Assembly (NCBI GenBank): GCA_036128855.1 | Contig: JAYYPW010000013.1 | Span: 142,673-206,672 of the forward strand | Length of the DNA: 64,000 nucleotides | Direction: 5' to 3' | From: JAYYPW01 sp036128855 | Lineage (GTDB): Bacteria; Pseudomonadota; Gammaproteobacteria; Comchoanobacterales; Comchoanobacteraceae | Part shown: piece after piece, positions 46,249 through 55,319 of the stretch | Numbering within the stretch: the stretch's first letter is position 1 | How the letters are laid out: every line of letters starts with the position of its first letter | The notes under the pieces: generated by a model | Databases searched by the model: none | Told to the model about the DNA's origin: nothing | The model's input: the letters and a program-made list of their open reading frames with translations, nothing else | Translations under genes and position numbers: made by a program

Positions 46249-46659
46249 CTATATAATCGTACCTATGACTTCACCGCCTAACTTAAGACCTTTCTTATGT
46301 TTTGCAATGAGTTCAGCTTTAGAGAAAACGCCTTTAGGTGTGGAGACGATTACTGTACCATGGTGTCCGTACATATCCTCAAGATCGTCAAAACTGGAGT
46401 ACTTTCTTAAGCTGGGTTTGCTTTTTCTAATAATCTCAGAGATTGCCGGCTCACCAGCAACATACTTTAGCATAATTTCTAAACCAGGTTTATCATCTAA
46501 ACTTACGTCTGTGAAGCCGAGTATATAACCGTGTCTTTTGAGAAGATCGAGGATAGAAACTTTGACTTTAGATTTATGACATATCACTGAAAACTTTTTT
46601 GCTTTTTGGGCATTTCGGATTCGTGTAAATAGGTCAGCGATAGGATCTTGTAAACTCAT
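46249..46659 (-). CDS. rpsH: 30S ribosomal protein S8
   Basis: 136-residue central-domain 16S rRNA-binding protein. Start ATG at 46659 (MSLQDPIADLFTRIRNAQKA), preceded by GAGGG and leaving no overlap with rpsN; an upstream in-frame start would add six residues. C-terminal GHHGTVIVSTPKGVFSKAE is close to the family STSKGVMTDREA signature. In E. coli S8 represses spc translation near rplE. Confidence 0.96.
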   Translation of the reverse strand: MSLQDPIADLFTRIRNAQKAKKFSVICHKSKVKVSILDLLKRHGYILGFTDVSLDDKPGLEIMLKYVAGEPAISEIIRKSKPSLRKYSSFDDLEDMYGHHGTVIVSTPKGVFSKAELIAKHKKGLKLGGEVIGTII

Positions 46660-46670
46660 AATTATTCCCT

Positions 46671-46988
46671 CTACCAACTAGATTTAACCACACCAGGCAA
46701 ATAGCCTAGCACAAAAAACTTACGCACACATAACCTACAAAGACCAAAACGACGCTGAAAGCCATGGATACGACCACACTGTGGACAACGATTGGTTTGT
46801 CTACAAACACTTTCATCACGCTTACGCTTTGATAGCTCGAGAGCAGCCTGCCACTTCTCCGCTGGGGTTATAGAACCATCTTTAGTAGAGATTAGCTTTT
46901 TTAACTCTTTGCGCTTAGAGACAGCACTAGGGTTAGTGTTAGTACGTGTTAGCCGTAAGTCTTTTTGTATCTTTGCTAGTCTAGCCAT
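46671..46988 (-). CDS. rpsN: 30S ribosomal protein S14, long form with zinc-ribbon cysteines
   Basis: 105-residue head protein. The long N-terminal half (MARLAKIQKDLRLTRTN...) is of the proteobacterial long type, about 101 residues in E. coli, which normally lacks zinc ligands. Here the core reads CPQCGRIHGFQRRFGLCRLC, a C-x2-C-x12-C-x2-C zinc ribbon as in the short C+ form. The end GYLPGVVKSSW is typical. Standard position between rplE and rpsH. Confidence 0.95.
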   Translation of the reverse strand: MARLAKIQKDLRLTRTNTNPSAVSKRKELKKLISTKDGSITPAEKWQAALELSKRKRDESVCRQTNRCPQCGRIHGFQRRFGLCRLCVRKFFVLGYLPGVVKSSW

Positions 46989-46993
46989 AATAG

Positions 46994-47551
46994 TTATACC
47001 TTATCCTCTTTGAACTTATCTCGAAACGGAAATTGTAATGCCTTGAGTAGTTTGTATGCATCACGATCGGATGTTGATGACGTCACTATAGTGATGTTTA
47101 ACCCACGAAGTGCATCAATTTGGTCATAGCGGATCTCGTTAAATATGATCTGCTCTTTGATCCCAATGTTAAAATTACCTTTCCCATCGAAAGATTTTAC
47201 AGAAAAGCCGCGAAAGTCACGAATCTTTGGGCAAGCGATATAGATAAAACGTTCTAAAAAGTTAAACATGTTATCGTTTCTAAGTGTCACTTTAGTACCG
47301 ATAGGCCAACCCTCACGAATCTTGAAACCAGCCTCAGACTTTCTGGATAACGTTACTATAGGCTTTTGGCATGCAATCTTAGTAAGATCGCTGACTGCAT
47401 AATCGAGAATTTTTTTATCGGTGGTAGCAGCACCTACACCCATGTTTAGAGAAATCTTTAGCAATCTTGGCACAGCCATAACAGACTTGTAACCCAAATC
47501 CTTGTGTAGACTCGGAATAATCGTGTTTTTGTATTCTTGCTTAAGACTCAT
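46994..47551 (-). CDS. rplE: 50S ribosomal protein L5
   Basis: 185-residue 5S rRNA-binding protein that bridges to S13. Conserved SLNMGVGAATTDKKILDYAV, RKSEAGFKIREGWPIGTKVTLR and FNIGIKEQIIFNEIRYD are visible. Overlaps rplX by 11 nt. Confidence 0.96.
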   Translation of the reverse strand: MSLKQEYKNTIIPSLHKDLGYKSVMAVPRLLKISLNMGVGAATTDKKILDYAVSDLTKIACQKPIVTLSRKSEAGFKIREGWPIGTKVTLRNDNMFNFLERFIYIACPKIRDFRGFSVKSFDGKGNFNIGIKEQIIFNEIRYDQIDALRGLNITIVTSSTSDRDAYKLLKALQFPFRDKFKEDKV

Positions 47552-47870
47552 TAGTGTCCACCTGTTCGTTAGAGGCCTTATTATACCTGATTTTTTTACC
47601 GTCTGGTAGTATTTTTATTCCAATTTTCACTGGTTTTTTAAGGTTACTGTCATAGAAGGCTACATTTGATATATGAAATGGCATTTCCTTTTTACGAACA
47701 CCTCCTTCCTCATTATTATTTGGATCTCTCTTGACAAAGTAAGTTGCTAAATTCAAACCCTCAACAACTACCCTATCTCCTTCAACACTAAGTACAACAC
47801 CAGTTTTACCTGCATCTTTCCCAGTGATAACTATCACTTGGTCATTTTTTCTTATCTTCGCAATAGACAT
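47541..47870 (-). CDS. rplX: 50S ribosomal protein L24
   Basis: 109-residue assembly-initiator protein with a KOW motif: KIRKNDQVIVITGKDAGKTG. The remaining barrel and VVEGLNLATYFVKRDPN follow. Lies between rplN and rplE. Confidence 0.95.
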   Translation of the reverse strand: MSIAKIRKNDQVIVITGKDAGKTGVVLSVEGDRVVVEGLNLATYFVKRDPNNNEEGGVRKKEMPFHISNVAFYDSNLKKPVKIGIKILPDGKKIRYNKASNEQVDTNES

Positions 47871-47879
47871 AACAAACCC

Positions 47880-48248
47880 CTATAAAACTTCTAGCGCCAA
47901 AGAAACAATCCGCATGAACATCTCACTACGTAGCTCTCTACTTACCGGACCAAAAACACGAGTACCCAACGGTTGTTTTTGAGCGTTAAGAATCACAACG
48001 GCATTTGAATCAAAGGAAATACGTGCATCATCAGAACGATTAAGCTTGCTTTTAGTTCTAACCACAACGGCAAACTGTACTTCACCTTTTTTCACCTTAC
48101 CACGCGGCATACATTCAATTACTGAAACACGAATAACATCACCGATCCTTGCATAACGTCGCTTAGAGCCACCTAAGACTTTTATACAACGGACCTTTTT
48201 TGCGCCTGAGTTATCAGCAACGTCTAGGACTGTACCCATCTGAATCAT
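47880..48248 (-). CDS. rplN: 50S ribosomal protein L14
   Basis: 122-residue protein at the subunit interface. MIQMGTVLDVADNSGAKKVR, SVIECMPRGKVKKGEV and FGPVSRELRSEMFMRIVSLA are the conserved segments. Standard S10/spc boundary gene. Confidence 0.97.
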   Translation of the reverse strand: MIQMGTVLDVADNSGAKKVRCIKVLGGSKRRYARIGDVIRVSVIECMPRGKVKKGEVQFAVVVRTKSKLNRSDDARISFDSNAVVILNAQKQPLGTRVFGPVSRELRSEMFMRIVSLALEVL

Positions 48249-48258
48249 TTTCGCACCT

Positions 48259-48528
48259 CTATCCTTTTGCTTGGTCGTTTATTTTAGAGACTAAATCCCA
48301 ACTCTTATGCTTAGCGCGTGGCTTAGACTGAGTAATCAAGACTTCATCACCTATTTGACAATCGTTATTCTCATCATGAGCATGAATTTTTGTTGACCGA
48401 TAGATATACTTACCGAGCGTATTTTTAACACGTCTCTCTACTTTAACGACTATAGTTTTATCCATTTTATTGCTAACAACGGTACCTTGAATAGCACGGG
48501 CGCTGTTAGGTTTGTCTTTATTGATCAT
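48259..48528 (-). CDS. rpsQ: 30S ribosomal protein S17
   Basis: 89-residue OB-fold protein of the 30S body. IQGTVVSNKMDKTIVVKVER, KYIYRSTKIHAHDENNDCQI and GDEVLITQSKPRAKHKSWDL are typical. Overlaps rpmC by 11 nt. Confidence 0.96.
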   Translation of the reverse strand: MINKDKPNSARAIQGTVVSNKMDKTIVVKVERRVKNTLGKYIYRSTKIHAHDENNDCQIGDEVLITQSKPRAKHKSWDLVSKINDQAKG

Positions 48529-48709
48529 CTTGAGCTCTCTCTTGTAAAATTGTCTTCACTTGGGCGATCTCTTTTTTCAACTTTGAAAAAAGATGTGTCT
48601 TCACCTTATTTCCCATCTTTTGCTGGAAACGCAAATCTAAAAGTGAACGTAGATTTGTTAAAACCTTTTGCTCAAGCACTTCATTTGTTTGTTCTCTTAA
48701 ATTACGCAT
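48518..48709 (-). CDS. rpmC: 50S ribosomal protein L29
   Basis: 63-residue helical hairpin protein near the exit tunnel. MRNLREQTNEVLEQKVLTNL, with LRSLLDLRFQQKMGN and the second helix following. Overlaps rplP by 8 nt and rpsQ by 11 nt. Confidence 0.94.
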   Translation of the reverse strand: MRNLREQTNEVLEQKVLTNLRSLLDLRFQQKMGNKVKTHLFSKLKKEIAQVKTILQERAQDDQ

Positions 48710-49133
48710 TATCTGTCACCATATTTCTAACCGCCATCCGTGTCTTAAACGGAAGCTTGCTACCAGCAAGACGGAAAGCTTCCTTACACACTTCAATATC
48801 AACACCTGCAACCTCAAAAATAATCGTACCTGGCTTAACAAGGAATACATAATACTCGACATTACCCTTACCTTTACCCTGGCGAACCTCAAGGGGTTTT
48901 GCAGAAATTGGCTTATCAGGAAATACGCGAATCCAAACTTTACCTTGTCTTTTCAGCGCTCTTGAAATAGCCCGACGAGCGGCTTCTATTTGACGTGCAG
49001 TTAAACGGGAAGCAGTAGTAGCCTGGAGACCAAAATCACCAAAGCATACATTTGGATTTCTAGCACGTCCTAGAATCTTACCACTCTTTCCTTTGAAGTC
49101 CTTTCTATATTTTCTTGACTTAGGCTGCAACAT
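48702..49133 (-). CDS. rplP: 50S ribosomal protein L16
   Basis: 143-residue protein near the A site. MLQPKSRKYRKDFKGKSGK, the LTARQIEAARRAISRALKRQ helix, WIRVFPDKPISAKPLEVRQG and GKGNVEYYVFLVKPGTIIFE are conserved. Slightly longer than E. coli L16 (136). Follows rpsC. Confidence 0.96.
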   Translation of the reverse strand: MLQPKSRKYRKDFKGKSGKILGRARNPNVCFGDFGLQATTASRLTARQIEAARRAISRALKRQGKVWIRVFPDKPISAKPLEVRQGKGKGNVEYYVFLVKPGTIIFEVAGVDIEVCKEAFRLAGSKLPFKTRMAVRNMVTDNA

Positions 49134-49136
49134 AAC

Positions 49137-49793
49137 TTACTTGGCCTCCACTTCTTGAGTTTTTGTTCGTAAAACTTCATCGCGAAAGACCCAAACCTTT
49201 ACCCCGATAATTCCATAAGTAGTTAAAGCTTCAGCAATATGATAGTCAATATCTGCACGGAATGTGTGCAAAGGCACACGGCCTTCATGATAACTCTCAC
49301 TACGAGCGATTTCAGCACCATTTAGTCGACCACTGATCATTATCTTGATACCTTTCGCACCTGCACGCATGGTATTTTGCACAGCGCGTTTCATTGCTTT
49401 TCTAAACTGGATACGACGTTCAAGCTGACTAGTTATTGACTCTGCAACAAGCTTTGCAGATAGGTCAATCTTTTTAACCTCTTGTACAGTTACATGTACA
49501 GGCTGGCCTATCAAAGCTGTCAACTCATGACGGATCTTATCGACGTCGGAGCCCTTCTTACCAATCAAAATACCGGGCCTGGAACAATGAATCTTAACCT
49601 GTATAGTACCAGATGGGCGCTCTACACCTACATCGTGAATCCCAGAGTTGGCATAATTTTTTTGAATAAAAGTACGTAACGCAAAGTCTTGCTGTATAAA
49701 TTCTTTGTATTTATCACCCTTAGCAAACCAAGCGGATGATGACCGCTTAGTGATACCTTGACGCAATGCATTTGGATTCTGTTTTTGTCCCAT
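49137..49793 (-). CDS. rpsC: 30S ribosomal protein S3
   Basis: 218-residue head protein at the mRNA entry channel. The KH domain has RPGILIGKKGSDVDKIRHEL, and the C-terminal domain GAKGIKIMISGRLNGAEIAR and GIIGVKVWVFRDEVL. Between rplV and rplP. Confidence 0.97.
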   Translation of the reverse strand: MGQKQNPNALRQGITKRSSSAWFAKGDKYKEFIQQDFALRTFIQKNYANSGIHDVGVERPSGTIQVKIHCSRPGILIGKKGSDVDKIRHELTALIGQPVHVTVQEVKKIDLSAKLVAESITSQLERRIQFRKAMKRAVQNTMRAGAKGIKIMISGRLNGAEIARSESYHEGRVPLHTFRADIDYHIAEALTTYGIIGVKVWVFRDEVLRTKTQEVEAK

Positions 49794-49795
49794 AA

Positions 49796-50125
49796 TTACT
49801 CACTCACTTCCACTAAAATATGACAGGATCTTTTTAAAATACGATCACCTCGACCTCTCGCTCTTGCATGCATACGCTTTAACGTTGCAGCCTCATCAAC
49901 GCACACTGTATGGATCTTCAATAAATCAATATCCATGTTATGATTATTTTCTGCATTTGCTACCGCAGAAGCTACAGCTGAATACATGATTTTTGCGCCC
50001 TTCTTTGGAGAATGTGAAAGCATGTCCAAAACCTGATCAACAGGTAGACCACGGATTGCATTGACAATCAAGCGCATCTTGATTGGAGAGATTTGTTGTG
50101 ATTTTGTAATCGATTTAGCTAACAT
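49796..50125 (-). CDS. rplV: 50S ribosomal protein L22
   Basis: 109-residue tunnel-lining protein. KSQQISPIKMRLIVNAIRGL and the beta-hairpin region KRMHARARGRGDRILKRSCHI match the family; the loop tip lines the exit tunnel. Two bp before rpsC. Confidence 0.96.
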   Translation of the reverse strand: MLAKSITKSQQISPIKMRLIVNAIRGLPVDQVLDMLSHSPKKGAKIMYSAVASAVANAENNHNMDIDLLKIHTVCVDEAATLKRMHARARGRGDRILKRSCHILVEVSE

Positions 50126-50145
50126 AATTCGTTTCCCTTCCTCTC

Positions 50146-50415
50146 TTAGCTCTTTCTATCGCCAGCGTGCTGTTTAAAAAGACGAGTTTGAGCGAACATA
50201 CCCAAAACCATCCCCACCATTTCTTTAGTCACATAAACAGGCACAAACGTTTTACCGTTATGAACAAGGAACTTCAAACCAACAAACATAGGTAAAATAA
50301 ATGATCGTCGTGAATAAGTCTTAATTGGTTTATTACTAGACTCATCAACAGCAGTCTGCACCTTCTTAAGAAGATGGTGATCTACGAATGGTCCCTTAGT
50401 AGCTGATCTAGGCAT
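50146..50415 (-). CDS. rpsS: 30S ribosomal protein S19
   Basis: 89-residue head protein. PRSATKGPFVDHHLLKKVQ, KTYSRRSFILPMFVGLKFLV and HNGKTFVPVYVTKEMVG are conserved. Shares one nucleotide with the rplB stop. Confidence 0.96.
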   Translation of the reverse strand: MPRSATKGPFVDHHLLKKVQTAVDESSNKPIKTYSRRSFILPMFVGLKFLVHNGKTFVPVYVTKEMVGMVLGMFAQTRLFKQHAGDRKS

Positions 50416-51269
50416 TATTTATCTCCTTTCTTCTTTGCTCGACGACGAACAATCATTTTATCTGTACGCTTGCAAGAACGAGTCTTAAGACCTTTTGTTT
50501 GCAAGCCTTGAGGTGAAACAGGGTGACGACCACCAGACGTCCGGCCTTCTCCACCACCGTGAGGGTGATCGATAGGGTTCATAGCAACACCTCTAACAGT
50601 GGGTCTGATACCCATGTGACGCTTAACACCAGCTTTACCAAGCTTTGCAAGATTTCTCTTAACATTTGAAGCAACCCCAATAGTTGCACGACAATCACTA
50701 TGAATCTTTCTCAGTTCACCTGAGCGCAATCTCAATACCACGTAGTCGCCATCTTTTGAAACAAGTGTTACAGCAGAACCAGCAGCACGTGCAATCTGGG
50801 CACCCTTTTTGGGTTTCATTTCGATCGCATAAATAATTGTACCCTGAGGAATAGATCGTAGAGGTAAGCAGTTCCCGCGCTCAAGAGGAGCGGAGTCACC
50901 AGACATTACAAGGTCACCTGCTCGCATACCTTCAGCAGCAAGAATATAAGCCCATGCTCCGTCTTTATAACTTATCAACGCGAGATGCGCAGAACGAAAA
51001 GGACAGTACTCAATTCGTGTGACTTTAGCTTGCACCCCATCTTTCACTCTCTTGAAGTCAACGGTTCTATATAACCTACGATTACCCAGACGACCACTAC
51101 GATGACGAGTTGTAATGCGACCATGTGTGTTTCTACCGTAACTAGAGGTCAATGAAGTATCAATGAGACTGCGCATAGGTCTACCTTTGTGTAGGTGATC
51201 ATGCACAATCTTTACTCTGTTACGTTGTCCTGGTGTGGTTGGGTTACATTTTATTACATGCGTAGTCAT
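50415..51269 (-). CDS. rplB: 50S ribosomal protein L2
   Basis: 284-residue core protein of the peptidyl-transferase region. CNPTTPGQRNRVKIVHDHL at the start, GRITTRHRSGRLGNRRLYR, and the C-terminal GVAMNPIDHPHGGGEGRTSG, which contains the His implicated near the catalytic centre. Length close to E. coli (273) with a slight extension. Confidence 0.97.
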   Translation of the reverse strand: MTTHVIKCNPTTPGQRNRVKIVHDHLHKGRPMRSLIDTSLTSSYGRNTHGRITTRHRSGRLGNRRLYRTVDFKRVKDGVQAKVTRIEYCPFRSAHLALISYKDGAWAYILAAEGMRAGDLVMSGDSAPLERGNCLPLRSIPQGTIIYAIEMKPKKGAQIARAAGSAVTLVSKDGDYVVLRLRSGELRKIHSDCRATIGVASNVKRNLAKLGKAGVKRHMGIRPTVRGVAMNPIDHPHGGGEGRTSGGRHPVSPQGLQTKGLKTRSCKRTDKMIVRRRAKKKGDK

Positions 51270-51271
51270 AA

Positions 51272-51580
51272 CTAAGCTCCTTGGATAATACTAGCTTGTG
51301 GATCAATAGCACTACCATCAGCCAGTTTAACTAGCGCTTTTTTGAAAGCTTGTGTTGAACTCGTATACCCCTTCGCATTACGCTTTTGCTCAGGTTTATA
51401 GTTAAGGGTACGCACTGAGGTGACCTTTACTTGATAGACTAACTCAACAGCTTGTGCAATTTCACGTTTCGTTGCAGTAGGTAATACTATAAAGGTATAA
51501 GTGTTATTAGCTTGGTCATTCATGGTCTTTTCAGTCACATGGTGCGTACGGATAATTTTTAGTAGTCTTTCTTGTCTCAT
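51272..51580 (-). CDS. rplW: 50S ribosomal protein L23
   Basis: 102-residue tunnel-exit protein that binds trigger factor and SRP. IIRTHHVTEKTMNDQANNTY, REIAQAVELVYQVKVTSVRT and the exposed loop NYKPEQKRNAKGYTSSTQAF fit the family. Overlaps rplD by 4 nt. Confidence 0.95.
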   Translation of the reverse strand: MRQERLLKIIRTHHVTEKTMNDQANNTYTFIVLPTATKREIAQAVELVYQVKVTSVRTLNYKPEQKRNAKGYTSSTQAFKKALVKLADGSAIDPQASIIQGA

Positions 51581-52212
51581 GCTAGGTACTCCGAAATAAA
51601 CTCACATGCAGCCTTTGTCAATATAAGTTGTGGTGCATGAACAAGCATGTATGGGTTAATTTTTTTAGGCGAAACGATATAAATGTTAGGAATGTTTCGA
51701 GATGCAAGGATGAGGTTTTCACTTGGCGTATCGGTAATAAAGAGCCCTTTTGTTATACCAAGTTTGCTCAAAGTGCCAACAAAATCTTTAGTCTTGGGTG
51801 TGTCGCATACTATGTCATCAACTACTTTAAGACTACCGTCTTGTAAGCGACGTGAAAGAATACAACGTAATGACTGGCGATAGACTTTTTTATTTACTTT
51901 CATGGCCTGGGTATAATCGTATGGCGCTCGAGCAAATGTGTGGCCACCACCGACCCAGATAGGACTTGTGCGCGTACCAGCCCGTGCTCTACCTGTACCT
52001 TTTTGACGCCAAGGCTTCGCACCTCCACCACTACGATCAGATCTATTTTTTGTGGCATAAGTACCTGACCTACCACAAGTTAGGTAGCTCGTAATAACCT
52101 GATGCACCAAACCTTCATTAAAAGGTGTGGCAAACGCCTTATCACTTACAGATAGTGATTTTGCTTTAGTCTTAGACGGCTTAAAGCTATGTACATCAAT
52201 TGCTACAACCAC
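51577..52212 (-). CDS. rplD: 50S ribosomal protein L4
   Basis: 211-residue tunnel protein. The tunnel loop GGAKPWRQKGTGRARAGTRT and SPIWVGGGHTFARAP are conserved. In E. coli L4 represses the S10 operon through the leader upstream of rpsJ; here rpsJ follows fusA after 13 bp, so there is no room for that leader. Confidence 0.95.
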   Translation of the reverse strand: MVVAIDVHSFKPSKTKAKSLSVSDKAFATPFNEGLVHQVITSYLTCGRSGTYATKNRSDRSGGGAKPWRQKGTGRARAGTRTSPIWVGGGHTFARAPYDYTQAMKVNKKVYRQSLRCILSRRLQDGSLKVVDDIVCDTPKTKDFVGTLSKLGITKGLFITDTPSENLILASRNIPNIYIVSPKKINPYMLVHAPQLILTKAACEFISEYLA

Positions 52213-52214
52213 AA

Positions 52215-52850
52215 CTATACCTCACTACTTACTTTATACTTTTTGATAAAAACTATCGCGCCGTTCTTACCAGGGATAGAACCCTTGATAACTAAAAGGC
52301 CTTTTTCTTTATCAATATTGAGAACTTTTAAATTCCGCATGGTCTTTTGCACTGATCCTAACTGACCAGCCATCTTCTTACCTTTGTTAACACGGCCTGG
52401 AAACTGACATTGCCCAATCGAACCCGGAGCACGATGTGATAATGAGTTACCATGTGTCGCACGCTGCGCCGAAAAGTTATGCCGCTTGATACACCCTGCA
52501 AAACCCTTTCCTTTTGAAGTAGCGGTAACAGCAACTGCAAGAGCATTGTCAAGCACTTCTACACCAATACTAGAACCAGGAGTGTAAGAAACGCCGTCTT
52601 CGATAGGAAATTCTTTAAGTACTTTCTGCGGTGGTACATTTACTGACGCATAATGTCCTTCAGTTGGTTTATTAACGGACTTCTTTGCTGGAATACTTGC
52701 AAGCTGAACGGCAGAGTAACCATGTTTGGTGTGTTCTTTTACCATAGTTACAAAGTTATCTTCCACCCTTATGATGGTACACTGTTCGATGGCCCCGTCT
52801 TTAGTATAAAAACGAGTTGTACCACATTTTGTTCCAATTAAACCTGACAT
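52215..52850 (-). CDS. rplC: 50S ribosomal protein L3
   Basis: 211-residue assembly-initiating protein. ATG at 52850 (MSGLIGTKCGTTRFYTKDGA) lies 1 nt after the rpsJ stop and has GGAG upstream; earlier in-frame starts inside rpsJ add non-conserved residues. ATSKGKGFAGCIKRHNFSAQ, SHRAPGSIGQCQFPGRVNKG and KMAGQLG are typical. Gln in SIGQ is the residue methylated in E. coli L3 by PrmB. Confidence 0.96.
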   Translation of the reverse strand: MSGLIGTKCGTTRFYTKDGAIEQCTIIRVEDNFVTMVKEHTKHGYSAVQLASIPAKKSVNKPTEGHYASVNVPPQKVLKEFPIEDGVSYTPGSSIGVEVLDNALAVAVTATSKGKGFAGCIKRHNFSAQRATHGNSLSHRAPGSIGQCQFPGRVNKGKKMAGQLGSVQKTMRNLKVLNIDKEKGLLVIKGSIPGKNGAIVFIKKYKVSSEV

Positions 52851-52851
52851 G

Positions 52852-53205
52852 TTATTTGTCTCCATCCTCAACACTAATTTGAATATCAATACCTGCTGCA
52901 AGATTTAACTTTTGTAGGGCATCAATCGTTCCACCATCTGGATCAATAATATACACAACACGAGTGTGTGTACGAATCTCAAGCTGGTCACGTGCATCTT
53001 TGTTGACATGCGGACTCTTAAGAATTGTAAATTTCTCTATTTTGGTTGGCATCGGTATAGGGCCACAGAGCTTAGCACCTGCTCGCTTAACTGTCTCAAC
53101 AATATCACGAATTGCTCTGTCTATCAGTTTATGATCATAAGCTTTAAGCCTCAGCTGAATCCTATTCGTCTTGATGTGCTTATTTGTTTTTGTTTGTACT
53201 GACAT
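52852..53205 (-). CDS. rpsJ: 30S ribosomal protein S10
   Basis: 117-residue head protein and NusB partner in antitermination. IQLRLKAYDHKLIDRAIRDI, GPIPMPTKIEKFTILKSPHV and EIRTHTRVVYIIDP are conserved. An N-terminal extension of about 12 residues (SVQTKTNKHIKTN) is unlike E. coli (103). It starts 13 bp after fusA, with tuf missing between them. Confidence 0.95.
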   Translation of the reverse strand: MSVQTKTNKHIKTNRIQLRLKAYDHKLIDRAIRDIVETVKRAGAKLCGPIPMPTKIEKFTILKSPHVNKDARDQLEIRTHTRVVYIIDPDGGTIDALQKLNLAAGIDIQISVEDGDK

Positions 53206-53218
53206 AAAATATCCTCGA

Positions 53219-55318
53219 TTACTCAGCTGCTTGATTATTACGACCTTTGATAATTCCGTCTGCTATTTGGCTTGGAACATCACCATATTTCTTGAACTCC
53301 ATGCTTTGTGAAGCACGACCTTGACTCATTGAGCGTAAATCAGTGGTATAGCCAAACATCTCAGATAGAGGCACCTCTGCACTGACAATCTTACCTGCAG
53401 GGCTTTCTTCCATACCTAGTATGACACCTCGACGACGATTCAAGTCACCCACAACATCTCCCATATAATCCTCAGGGGTAACTACTTCGACTTTCATAAT
53501 TGGTTCAAGTAGTACTGGATTTGCTTTTGCTGCACCAGCTTTAAATGCCATAGAGCCTGCAATTTTAAAGGCCATTTCACTCGAGTCTACATCGTGGAAA
53601 GAACCATCAAACAGTGTGACCTTCACATCCTCGATTGGATACCCAGCTATGACACCGTTAGTCATTTGCTCCTTGATACCTTTCTCTACCGCAGGTATGT
53701 ATTCTCGTGGTATAACACCACCAACAATTTTATTAACAAAAGTAAAACCGTCACCTTGATCAGCGGCTTCTAAACGAATCCAAACATGGCCATATTGACC
53801 CCGCCCACCTGTTTGACGAACATATTTGGTTTCCTGTTCAACTGTGTTACGAATAGTTTCACGATATGCTACCTGAGGCTTACCTACATTTGCTTCAACA
53901 TTAAACTCTCTGCGAAGACGATCTACCATGATGTCTAAATGCAACTCACCCATACCACTAATGACCGTTTGGCCAGATTCATGATCTGTAGAGACACGGA
54001 ACGATGGATCTTCATTAGTGAGCTTTGATAAAGCCAAAGCCATTTTCTCCTGATCAGGTTTTGTCTTGGGCTCTACAGCTATTGAGATAACTGGGTCTGG
54101 TATATTAATTTTTTCTAAGATAATTGGCTTTGAAATATCACAAAGCGTGTCACCGGTAGAGACATCCTTTAAACCTACTGCTGCAGCGATGTCACCAGCA
54201 GAAATCGCTTTAATCTCTTTTCTACTATTCGAATGCATCTGCACTAAACGGCCAATACGTTCTTTTTTCTGCTTAAGCGAATTAAAAACAGCATCACCAG
54301 ATTTGAGAACACCTGAGTAAACTCGAATAAAGGTTAAATTACCTACAAAAGGATCCGTTGCTATTTTGAATGCAAGCGCTGAAAAAGGCTCGTTAACGTT
54401 TGGTTTACGCTCATCACCCTCATAAATATCCGTCCCTTTAATAGCTGGGACGTCAACAGGAGAGGGCAAATAATCGATAACAGCGTCTAAGACACACTGA
54501 ACGCCTTTGTTGCGAAATGCAGAACCGCAAAACATAGGAATGATTTCTATCGCCATGGTACGTTTTCTGATCGCAGATATAATCTCTTCTTCAGTGAGAT
54601 CACCATTTTCGAGATACTTATCCATCAAAGACTCATCCGATTCCGCTGCAACCTCAAGAAGCTTCTCTCTATATAAATTGGCTTCGTCTTGTAAGTCAGC
54701 TGGAATATCAGCGTAGGCATGCTCTACACCCATCTTGTCTTTATCCCAATAAACTGCTTTCATCTTCACAAGATCGATCAGTCCTTTGAAATCATCTTCA
54801 GCACCAATTGGAAGCTGCATTGCAACCGGATGACCACCAAGCCTTTCATTGACTTGTCCAACCACACGATGAAAGTTGGCACCGGCTCTATCCATTTTGT
54901 TCACAAAACCGATTCTAGGTACGCTATATCGGTTAGCTTGTCGCCACACTGTCTCTGACTGCGGCTCAACACCACCAACTGAACATAATACAAATACCAC
55001 ACCATCTAAAACACGAAGCGATCGCTCTACTTCGATGGTAAAATCAACGTGGCCAGGTGTGTCAATAATGTTGATGTGATGCTTAACGTGTTGTTTATTC
55101 ATTCCGGACCAATTAATGGTCGTTGCAGCAGAAGTAATGGTGATGCCACGTTCTTGCTCTTGCTCCATCCAATCCATGACAGCATTACCGTCGTGAACTT
55201 CACCAATTTTATACGTTACACCACTATAAAGGAGGATTCTCTCGGTAGTTGTAGTCTTACCTGCATCAACATGAGCAGAGATACCAATGTTACGATAGTG
55301 TTCAAGGTTATATGACAT
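53219..55318 (-). CDS. fusA: Elongation factor G
   Basis: Translocase GTPase of 699 residues (E. coli 704). The start is ATG at 55318 (MSYNLEHYRNIGISAHVDAG), 1 nt after the rpsG stop and preceded by AGGAG; an upstream start would overlap rpsG. G1 is AHVDAGKTTTTER, G3 DTPGHVDF, G4 NKMDR; domains III-V include GMGELHLDIMVDRLRREF and the C-terminal EVPLSEMFGYTTDLRS. Located in the str operon between rpsG and rpsJ. Confidence 0.97.
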   Translation of the reverse strand: MSYNLEHYRNIGISAHVDAGKTTTTERILLYSGVTYKIGEVHDGNAVMDWMEQEQERGITITSAATTINWSGMNKQHVKHHINIIDTPGHVDFTIEVERSLRVLDGVVFVLCSVGGVEPQSETVWRQANRYSVPRIGFVNKMDRAGANFHRVVGQVNERLGGHPVAMQLPIGAEDDFKGLIDLVKMKAVYWDKDKMGVEHAYADIPADLQDEANLYREKLLEVAAESDESLMDKYLENGDLTEEEIISAIRKRTMAIEIIPMFCGSAFRNKGVQCVLDAVIDYLPSPVDVPAIKGTDIYEGDERKPNVNEPFSALAFKIATDPFVGNLTFIRVYSGVLKSGDAVFNSLKQKKERIGRLVQMHSNSRKEIKAISAGDIAAAVGLKDVSTGDTLCDISKPIILEKINIPDPVISIAVEPKTKPDQEKMALALSKLTNEDPSFRVSTDHESGQTVISGMGELHLDIMVDRLRREFNVEANVGKPQVAYRETIRNTVEQETKYVRQTGGRGQYGHVWIRLEAADQGDGFTFVNKIVGGVIPREYIPAVEKGIKEQMTNGVIAGYPIEDVKVTLFDGSFHDVDSSEMAFKIAGSMAFKAGAAKANPVLLEPIMKVEVVTPEDYMGDVVGDLNRRRGVILGMEESPAGKIVSAEVPLSEMFGYTTDLRSMSQGRASQSMEFKKYGDVPSQIADGIIKGRNNQAAE

Positions 55319-55319
55319 G

